Assembly: GCF_000313135.1 (NCBI RefSeq)
Contig: NW_004457376.1
Coordinates: 12,363 to 37,587, forward strand
Direction: 5' to 3'
Source of the DNA: Acanthamoeba castellanii str. Neff
Taxonomy: Eukaryota; Discosea; Longamoebia; Acanthamoebidae
Length of the DNA: 25,225 bases
Below the pieces are notes generated by a model. The model did not search any database and was not told where the DNA came from. It worked only from the letters and a program-made list of their open reading frames with translations. Positions within the stretch are counted from its first letter, which is position 1; every line of letters begins with the position of its first letter. The position numbers were made by a program, and so were the translations under genes. Below are positions 18,401-25,225 of the stretch, piece after piece.

Positions 18401-18698
18401 TGAGCAGGTCGGTGTTCTGTTCATCTTCGTGCTCGTGTGTTCGCTCTTGTGGTGGTTCATCCTCGAGCCTCTCACCATTGATGTGAATCGACAGCTGTGC
18501 ACTCGCTCGTTCAATCTCCGACGATTTTCGGCTGCCCTCACCCGCCTCGCGTTCGGGAACGCCCACGGGGCCAGTCGATCGTGTCTCAATCTGTCGCTCA
18601 AAATCTCTATCTCCATCTCCATCTCCATCGTCGTATTCATCACCGGCAGCTCTTCCCTGATCGCCCAGGAGCAAACTCGACGAGTTGAACCGTTCCAT
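15470..18698 (-). CDS. Major facilitator superfamily transporter with long N-terminus and central loop
   Basis: Twelve-helix MFS secondary transporter, nearest by eye to the ZIFL/drug:H+ antiporter group. Thirteen exons, starting 18698-18208, 18134-18081, about 17931-17839, 17752-17659, 17587-17479, 17382-16828, 16729-16629, 16523-16457, 16375-16298, 16206-16094, 16005-15879, 15817-15768 and 15685-15470, give 715 residues in frame. The first 140 residues are hydrophilic and acidic, with repeated Asp-Gly. MFS motif A is GKMSDKYGRRP in the loop between helices 2 and 3. The RALCGLLNGNIGVVKTYLGE helix 4 and GPY...FAWSM helices of the C-half fit the ZIFL pattern. Between helices 6 and 7 lies an unusual loop of about 130 residues, acidic and Gln/His-rich. 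Substrate is unknown. The region is clearly MFS; finer exon ends are likely correct because phase is kept throughout. Confidence -1.
16586..16603 (-). repeat. CA microsatellite in MFS intron
   Basis: Short (CA)9-type run in the intron between the exons ending 16629 and starting 16523. Confidence -1.
17432..17458 (-). repeat. (GT)n microsatellite in MFS intron
   Basis: About 13 GT units on the plus strand (CA in sense), in the intron 17478-17383. Confidence -1.
17943..17998 (-). repeat. CA/CG microsatellite in MFS intron
   Basis: Imperfect CACACAACAC then CGCACACG repeat on the plus strand (TG/CG in sense), in the intron 18080-17932. Confidence -1.
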
Positions 18699-19162
18699 CC
18701 TATTCCCTCTGTGCAGATTCTGAGAATCGATAGGATTCGCAGGTGCACGGCGTCAATCCAAATCGATTCGTGTGATGCACGAATGCCCACACGGCCAGTT
18801 GTGGCTGTGGCTGTTGCAATTCGTGAGTGGCAGTAACGCCCTACCCCTCTTGCTGAAGCGACTGCAAAGGAGTTGAGTGGCTGCTCGTGAACGACGCTCT
18901 CGGCCTCATGTCCACGCCAGAACAACCACCCAGGGCGCTGCTTCTGCTTTCCTCGCGGAACCAGGAAAGTGGCCGGCTTGGGTCACGGTACCCAAAACAC
19001 CCCAGGTGAGTGTTGCCCGGCCAAAGCCGCGTTGCAGCTTCACCAGCTTCACAGCTTGTTGGGGCACGCATGAACGAACCACGACGGCTGAGTCGGTTGA
19101 AACGCGTAAAGGGACTCAGTGGTGTCGTGTGTGGAGTCACTTGTTGAAGGGGGCGCTGTGTT
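18699..19162 (-). other. Intergenic region between RasGEF and MFS genes
   Basis: 464 bp, probably the RasGEF 3' UTR and MFS promoter. A 99-codon minus ORF (18841-19140) is present but has no domain, signal or plausible splice partners. No RNA gene or repeat was seen. Confidence -1.
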
Positions 19163-21368
19163 TCATTTCTTTCGCGTGCGCTCTTCGCAGAGGAGGGAGT
19201 GATCGTAGAGGTCCTTCTCGTTGTACAGTTCTCTCGACATCAACCAATCGTGGATGAAGGGCACCGGCTCGAGGCAGTACGGCGTCTGCTGGTACTGCTT
19301 GATGTCCTGAATGACCCTCGCTCCGTACCTGAAGAGCACCGTCACTCGTGTGAGTGCCGCTTCCGGCAGACATACAATGCCTCAGGCCACACCAGCGGGA
19401 GACGTACCGAAGCTTTGTGATGTTGATCAAGTCCGGTCGAAGGAAGTCGGGGTTGCCGTCCTCAATGAACGTGAGGTCCGTGAGAAAGACGCCTGTTGAG
19501 CGCACGCGTGTGAGCGCACGTAGCCCGAGCCGCCGGGCATCAAGGGGGGGGGGGCATTGCTCGCAGCAGAGCGCGTTACCGAGGTAAGGAATGCAGGGCG
19601 GGTTGATCTTGTGCAGGGCCTCGCGGAACACCCGGAAGTTGTCCTCCGAGCTCATCAGGTGCGTCAACTCCTCCCAGATGTCCCACGTTTTGTTGGGCAG
19701 CAACTGTGGCCAAAGAGAGCAGCACACGTTCGGACCGGTGAGTACTCGGTTTCCAATATAGCGCAAGGTACGTAGCAAAGACGCACATTCCAGGTCTTCT
19801 TGAGCCGGTAGGCGGCTGCATTCTGGAGGCCGGCCATGATCTCCATCACTCCGTTGAAGTTGTTCAGCTCTCGACATTGCTGCACGGCACCGAGAGCAAA
19901 GTGAACACAGTGGACGCTCGACGATGAGTGCGAGAGGTGGTTTGCGTACAGAAGCGATGAGGATGAATCGGTTGAGTATGACTGCTCGGCTCTTGAGGTC
20001 CTTTTCTCGCACGATCTCGGAACAGCACCACCGGCTCACCTTGTTGAAGCGGTCGATCAGGGCGATGATGTTGGGCGCGAGTGTGGCCTTGTCCTTGCTG
20101 GTCCACCGCTGTCTGAGGCACTCGCAGGGCGTGATCGTTCGGTAGAGGTTGTGCTCGATGAGCGTGAGCTGGCGCGCCACCTCCAACGGATGAAGGTCGA
20201 GCAGCTGCACGCACATGACCATCAGTCGACCCAAGCACACGCCACACGCACACAAGACGCAACACATGTGCGAGCGGAAGGCCGGAGCGAACCTTGAGTG
20301 GTCGCTTGAGCTTGACTGGGAGGATGGGCGTTGGCGGTAGTGTGCTGAACTGGAACGCCTTCTCTTGAGTCTTGTCTGCGTTCTCGCTCTGCTTCTTTTC
20401 GATCAGGAGCTTGAGCTGCTCGCTGGCCGTCACAAGGGCCTCGGGGTTCAGCACGTCGTCGATGAAGCGGCCCAGCCTGTCCAACAGGGCCGGCTCACTC
20501 CGAAAGTCGTGGAAGTAGTGCGTCAGCCACTGCTTCAGCACATTGATGACCCTGGGCGAACATGGGGGAAACGGACAGTCAGGTGAGGCTTCGATGACCA
20601 CAGGGCAAGCCGTGGGGGTGTTCAGCTGACGGGCGGGTTACCGGAGGCGGATGTGAAGTTGTGTGGTTTTGAGGAAGGCGGCTTCGTCGCTCTCGGGCGG
20701 CGGTGGCGTGTCGAATCGCAGGATGAGCAGATCGAGCACCTCGAGGGGCGAGAGGAAGAGCCGATAGGTCAACAAAAAGGTGGTTACAAAACTGGGATCT
20801 GCACGTTGGTGGGGTGGCAACCGAGGTGAGAACAGTTGTGCGCGCCCTGTCAAAGAAGCGGGAGAAGGGCAGACGAGACGGACCAGGGTACTGGGCGAAG
20901 GTGATGCGTTGGATGATCTTGTAGAGGGAGGCGCCGCTGACGAGTTGTACCCCATCGGCATCCGTCCCGCCCAGCGTCACCGTGTCCTCCGTGTCCGGCT
21001 CTTCGAACTTCCACACCCGAGGGTCGAGTTCTTCGACCTACATTCCAATTATAAGACGGTCGCGACGGTGGCGGTGGTTGGAGAGGAGTCGCACCTTCAC
21101 TACTCGGGTCTTCTCCGCCCGTCGCCGGGCGGTGAAAATGGGCGAAGAGGGAGCAGAGGACGACAGGCAGTGCGGGCTGGATGCGGACCCTCCAGAGTTC
21201 CAGCTCGGGAGCGCGTGTGTCTGGGAGTGGGCCGAGTGGCTACGATCCGCCGGAGGAGTGCGCGGAGAAACCGGACCTGAGTTCGAGAGCGGACTCAGTA
21301 CTGTTGCCACCTTGTCCAAGACCTGCCGGTCCTGTTCTGGCGGTGGTGCCTGCTGCGCTCACATCACA

Positions 21369-21404
<36 letters not shown>

Positions 21405-22972
21405 AAAGTGAACCACGGCAGACATAGCGAGTGGAAGAAGAAAGGCGTACAAATGAGGCGAGGTTCACCAACCGTGGCGGATTGTGGAAACTGATGAGCG
21501 TAGTGGTGCGGCCCTTGCTGTGAGCCTGCGCCTTGGCCTGTTGCTTCTTGAACTCTTTCGCCTTCTTTTTCTCCTCCTGCTTCTTGCGCTTGGCTTCCTT
21601 CTGCGCCTCCTTCTCCTGCTGCGCTCTCAGCTTGGCCTGCTCTTTCATGAGCTTCTTCAGCTCCTTCCCCTTCGGCTTGTCCGCTTCGGCCGGCTCACTG
21701 TCGGGAAGAACCTAGGGTCACCACATCGTGTCGTCGTTAGTGGGCATAACCTCGGGCACTGCCGAAGAGGGTGATGGGCGCGAACGATGGTGCCGTAGGG
21801 TGTGTTGAAGACGCCTCGCTTCGGGATACCGTTGTCCGCAGCGCTGCCGGGCAGTTGCACCGATTGTGGCCGCTTCTTGCCAGCTTCAGCAACGCACCAC
21901 GAATTGGGTGAGTGGTCATCGTCGCCTAAATAAAGAAGATCCGTGGACAGAGGTGCGTACCGCTGCTTCGGTCTCCTTGGAAGGAGCCCGACCTGTTCCG
22001 TCCACCGGCGGAGGTGGTGGTGGGGCCGCAGCTGGCGGGAGATGGTGCGAGACCGGCCACCGGCAGCAGGCCCTGCTCGAGCAGCCAGGCCCGCTTCTCC
22101 GAGACCGTGCCGCGATGCGGCATAGCGTGCGCGGGTTCTGAGAGCTGCAGGGAGACGCTGCGCGTGGGGGAGACCTCGGGCGTCTTCTCGAAGGCCTGCA
22201 CAGCCTCAGAGAAGAGGGTGCGCGACCTGAACATCGACTGTTCGCTGAGCCGCCAGCTCTCGCGCCGCTCCCGCTCCTGCTGCTCGCGCTCGGCCTGGTG
22301 CATCTGGAACAGCTCCTCCCACCGCGAGGGCGCCAGCCTCGTGGCGGCACTCTTCAGCGCGGCCTCAAAGTCGTCGCAGCCCGCCTCCTCCATGCCGCCG
22401 AATGAGTGGTTCCTCGAGTGGGTGTTGCCCTCGCCGCCGCGCGGGCAGAGGGACGACTTGCGCACGCTGGAGGGCGGGGAGAGGCCACTAGCGCCTCGGT
22501 GCGAGGGCCTGGGCGAGCAGGAGGTGGTGCCGGCCTCGCCGCTGAGCGAGAGGCTGGACTTGAGGAGCGTGAGCTCTTCGGTGCTGCCGGCGAGGATGGA
22601 GGCCTCCAGGTCCTGCCAGTTTATGTCCTTGGCCAGGCACACGGAGAGGCGCTCGCGGTAGGACAGTGCCCGCGGAGTGGCGGCGCCGAGCGTGCGAAGG
22701 GAAGCGGAGGTGAGCGAGGTGCGCAGGGAGGAGGGCAGGTGGCGACGTGGCGAGGCGACAGGCGACATGGCTGAAGGGGTCGAGGGGGGAGACGTCAGGA
22801 GTATGTGCGGCGAGCGGAGGGCGGGGCAGGAGTTGGATGGCTGGAGGCTCGCCTTGTAGGGGCGTGGGCGAGGGGGGGAGGTCGAGTGCTCCTCCTCCTC
22901 AGGGGCAGCCCCCTCGTTGTTGGGCGGATCGAAGGAGATCCGGCGCCGCTGAGCATCGTTCTCCGTGGACAT
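19163..22972 (-). CDS. Ras guanine-nucleotide exchange factor (RasGEF_N + CDC25 domain)
   Basis: Activates Ras-family GTPases by promoting GDP release. Twelve exons: 22972-21961, 21925-21786, 21711-21451, 21352-21095, 21037-20884, 20798-20642, 20551-20293, 20204-19950, 19879-19787, 19703-19580, 19492-19408 and 19328-19163, giving 987 residues in frame. Residues 1-337 are Ser/Pro-rich and probably disordered. Residues about 385-440 are a Lys/Glu/Gln/Ala-rich helix (KELKKLMKEQAKLRAQQ...). RasGEF_N starts near residue 580 (LVSGASLYKIIQRIT, DPSFVTTFLLTYRLF). The CDC25 catalytic domain spans about 748-975: LHPLEVARQLTLIEHNLY, FNKVSRWCCSEIV, LNNFNGVMEIMAGL, YRLKKTW, PCIPYLGVFLTDLTFIEDG and IQDIKQYQQTPY. 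The exon ending 21786 uses a GTTCGC donor, chosen because the alternative at 21751 breaks frame. No extra domain such as PH or DEP is visible. Confidence -1.
21364..21404 (-). repeat. (CA)n(GA)n microsatellite in RasGEF intron
   Basis: CA run followed by GA run on the plus strand. In the sense of the gene it is a TC/TG pyrimidine-rich tract just before the acceptor at 21353-21354. Confidence -1.
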
Positions 22973-23100
22973 CTCTCTGCGAGGATTTGTGATTCTATGT
23001 TGGGTGCTGTGCCGAAGAAGAGGAGGACGCCGCAGATAGAGTGGGGAGGTGGGCGGGGAGGGTGAGGGAGGAAGAAGGGGAGGGCAGTAGGCACTCTGTG
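22973..23100 (-). other. RasGEF 5' flank
   Basis: Strongly pyrimidine-rich in sense (CCTCCC, TTCTTCC), immediately upstream of the RasGEF ATG and likely its 5' UTR and core promoter. No TATA box. Confidence -1.
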
Positions 23101-23220
23101 CTAACAGTACATGGAGGCCGGCGTCCCAATGAAGTTGTCTCGCAGCCCGGGGCGAGCTGGGTTACCGCTGTCGTCCCTCGTTTGCTTCTCCCAGAATCGG
23201 CGCTCCTCCCTAAAACCGAA
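23101..23220 (-). other. Exon-like ORF of unknown gene, preceded by a splice acceptor
   Basis: After the sense-strand acceptor GGTTTTAG (23228-23221) comes an open frame of about 39 codons, EERRFWEKQTRDDSG then GLRDNFIGTPASMYC, ending TAG at 23101-23103. Its GC content and composition look coding, in contrast to the AT-rich 70 bp before it. No upstream exon is apparent: PAH ends at 23435 and a polyadenylation signal intervenes. It may be a real terminal exon of an unseen or nested gene, an alternative PAH tail, or chance. Confidence -1.
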
Positions 23221-23283
23221 GGCCGTCAAAAAGAAACAAATTATTATCAAATAAAAAGAAACAAAAAAGCAGAAAGTCAAGAC

Positions 23284-23289
23284 TTTATT
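23284..23289 (-). promoter_or_regulatory. AATAAA polyadenylation signal for PAH
   Basis: Canonical sense-strand AATAAA about 146 bases downstream of the PAH stop, followed by T-rich sequence. Confidence -1.
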
Positions 23290-23308
23290 GACCGTCTGAG
23301 AACATGAG

Positions 23309-23326
23309 GTGATGATGATGATGATG
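23309..23326 (+). repeat. (GAT)n microsatellite in PAH 3' region
   Basis: Six GAT/TGA units on the plus strand (ATC in sense), between the PAH stop and its AATAAA signal. Confidence -1.
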
Positions 23327-23434
23327 TGCAAGATGATTATGATGAGGATAAAGGAACAAAAGTATACAGGCTAACATCACCCATCACTTCGCCGGTATGT
23401 GGCTGGAGGACGACATTTCACACGCGCCTTACCT

Positions 23435-25158
23435 TCAAGGGAGGTTGCGAATGCCCGAGACGAGGAGGCTGATGTCCGACCGCAGCGTGTTGGCAAGGCT
23501 GACGAGCTTCTCCTTCGTGTCGAGGACCTGGCGGGACAAGAACGAGTTTTAGGCCCGAACACGAAGAAAGGGCGCACGAGGCCAACCAGCCGTACCTCAA
23601 CGGTCTGGGTGAAGGGGTTGTAGTGCACGGTGAAGGGCCTGTCGAGAGACTCGGCAAACTGGCGCATCTGTGCCTTGGCCCTCTCGAAGCTCTCTGCCAC
23701 GAAGTAGACGGGCTGGTACTTGGTGATGGGGTACTCCTGCTCGCAGGCCTGGAATGGGTCGAAGGGACGCAGCTCGGGCTCCGAGCTCATGGAGTACTGC
23801 GGGGGGACAAGAGAGAGGCCCGTGTCAATCATCACCACAGTGAGTCACTCCGACGGTCGGAGTCTACAACCGGTGCGTACCTCGAGTTCGCCGAAAGAGG
23901 AGAGGATGCCAGCGCCGAAAGCCTTAACCTGGCCGTCCTGCCTGCACAGGCCAAACTCCACGGTGAACCAGTAGCACTGCACGACGCCGACATAAGTGAG
24001 TGATGAGCAGTGTTGGCAAAATTTGAAGTGCAAGGAGAGCAGCGGCGTACAGTGGCGAGCTTGGCGATGTCCTCGTCAGAGGCACCGAGAGAGGCGAGAC
24101 CGATCTCCTGCGAAAAGTCGGCGAAGGCGGGGTCGGCGAAGAGAGGAACGTGTCCGAGCAGCTCATGGCACACGTCGGGTTCGGGCGTGTAGAGGGGCTT
24201 GCTGTGGTGACGGATGTACTGAGTGGAGTGGAACACCCTGAAGGCCAGGCCGTTCAAGAAGTCTCGGGACGAGAGAAGGCCCATCACCGGTCGCAGCCGC
24301 CAGCCCGTGCACTCTGAGGGTTGCACACAACACCATCGTCATCATGCCGGAGAGTGAGTGTGCTGGCGAAATGGCAAAACAGAAGCGGGTGAAGAGCACC
24401 TTGCAGGAAGTTGGAGATGTCCTCCAGCTGGGGGATGTTGTTGGGCGAGTAGCCGCAGTTCTGCTCGAGGAGGGGGAAGATGTGGTTCTGCTCGCGGCAG
24501 GCGTGGGTCGGGTAGAGCGACCTCAGCTTGTTGTAGACGATGCCCCACGTCTCGATCTCCTGCGGTGTGTACTCCACTCGGGGCAGCGGCTGGCCCGAAC
24601 GGTAGGTCTTGGCCTTGGCAACGATATCGCACCTGCGCTTCCTGTACTCGGGGTCCTGGAAGCCGGGGTGGTCCGCATCGAGCTCGGAACCGAACTCCAT
24701 CGTCTTCTCGGCAAAGCCATCCAAATCTTTCAGCTTGCGCGGGAACCAAGGGATTTCTGCACGCGACCAGCGCACGAGAGATCGCTCAGCGTAAATTCCA
24801 CGATGCAAGTGGTCTGCCAAAAAGAGGTGGTGCATCGATGATGTATACCCTTGGTGCGGACGCCTGAGGCAGAGGTGGACAGAGAGACTTCGCTCTTGGT
24901 CTGCCCCTTGGTGAGGATGGTGACTGAAGACGTCTTGCCCTCGAGCTCCTTCACCAGCGCGTTGACCTCATCGTCCTTCTTTGTGGTCTCGAAATCGATG
25001 AAGAAGTCGTAGCCCTGAGAGCTTGAGGGCGAAGGGCGCGACTGGATCGAAGTCATGTTGAACCCATGCTTTTCGAACAGCTCGCACACCTCCTTCAACG
25101 ACCCCACCTTGTCCGAAACGGAGATTATGGCCGACTTGGCCGACGTGACATCACACAT
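23435..25158 (-). CDS. PAH: Phenylalanine-4-hydroxylase with N-terminal ACT domain
   Basis: Tetrahydrobiopterin-dependent, non-haem iron enzyme converting phenylalanine to tyrosine. Exons 25158-24849, 24756-24400, 24313-24051, 23976-23881, 23796-23596 and 23527-23435 give 439 residues (human PAH 452). The ACT regulatory domain is at residues about 8-75 ([27 protein letters not shown]). The catalytic domain runs from EIPWFPRK (residue 104). It includes [25 protein letters not shown] and [15 protein letters not shown]. The iron ligands His272 and His277 lie in [12 protein letters not shown] and Glu317 in [11 protein letters not shown]. All three are offset by 13 from human His285, His290 and Glu330, which supports the model. 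The C-terminal helix ([13 protein letters not shown]) should tetramerise. A tyrosine or tryptophan hydroxylase is less likely but cannot be fully excluded by eye. Confidence -1.
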
Positions 25159-25225
25159 TGCTGGTTGAGGATTGAGTGCCCTGGTTGATCTTCTGTCGCT
25201 GTGATTTGTGATGTTTGAAGGCGCG
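25159..25225 (-). other. PAH 5' flank
   Basis: 67 bases upstream of the PAH ATG to the window end. No TATA box or other element recognised. Confidence -1.

Noticed and set aside
18841..19140. 99-codon minus ORF between RasGEF and MFS
   Set aside because: No recognisable domain, and its composition looks like translated UTR.

Overview
The window looks like nuclear DNA of a free-living amoeba, most likely Acanthamoeba or a close relative. It is GC-rich and gene-dense. Most genes are broken by many short introns of about 55-180 bp. (CA)n/(TG)n microsatellites are common in the introns. The set of families (TMEM135, aromatic amino-acid hydroxylase, RasGEF, AlkB, SET, cathepsin L-like proteases, ankyrin-MYND) is eukaryotic. 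Species assignment is inference; no database search was possible. There are no bacterial operons, no CRISPR array and no recognisable transposon.

Layout, left to right. 73-3771 (+): 3' portion of a DNA2/NAM7-type superfamily 1 helicase, missing its 5' end. 3848-5780 (-): TMEM135-like peroxisomal/mitochondrial membrane protein, tail-to-tail with the helicase. 5916-6840 (-): stand-alone AlkB dioxygenase most like the ALKBH8 catalytic domain. 6964-7800 (-): small SET-like protein. 7958-9084 and 9377-10498 (-): tandem pair of secreted cathepsin L-like cysteine proteases. 10674-10746 (-): tRNA-Ala(CGC). 10835-11257 (+): small single-pass membrane protein of unknown role. 11638-13047 (+): Gln/His/Pro/Ser-rich protein X. 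13330-14088 (-): ankyrin-MYND protein. 14210-14839 (-): Ser/Pro-rich protein Y. 15470-18698 (-): major facilitator transporter with a long hydrophilic N-terminus and central loop. 19163-22972 (-): Ras guanine-nucleotide exchange factor. 23435-25158 (-): phenylalanine-4-hydroxylase.

I built exon models by hand from GT...AG boundaries, protein-family alignment from memory, and phase. The models for TMEM135 (7 exons, 479 aa), AlkB (5, 198 aa), SET (4, 207 aa), both proteases (2 exons/328 aa and 3 exons/326 aa), MFS (13, 715 aa), RasGEF (12, 987 aa) and PAH (6, 439 aa) all close in frame. The genes are mostly independent functions (metabolism, signalling, RNA/DNA modification, digestion), not one pathway.

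The most interesting observation is that proteins X and Y, otherwise low-complexity, share a helical motif centred on RLEW. This suggests an undescribed, possibly amoeba-specific family with transcription-regulator-like composition; the two genes bracket the ankyrin-MYND gene. Other points of note are an intron donor signal with C at +4, long C-runs confined to introns, an unexplained exon-like ORF between RasGEF and PAH, and a CA-repeat-flanked micro-exon in the helicase.
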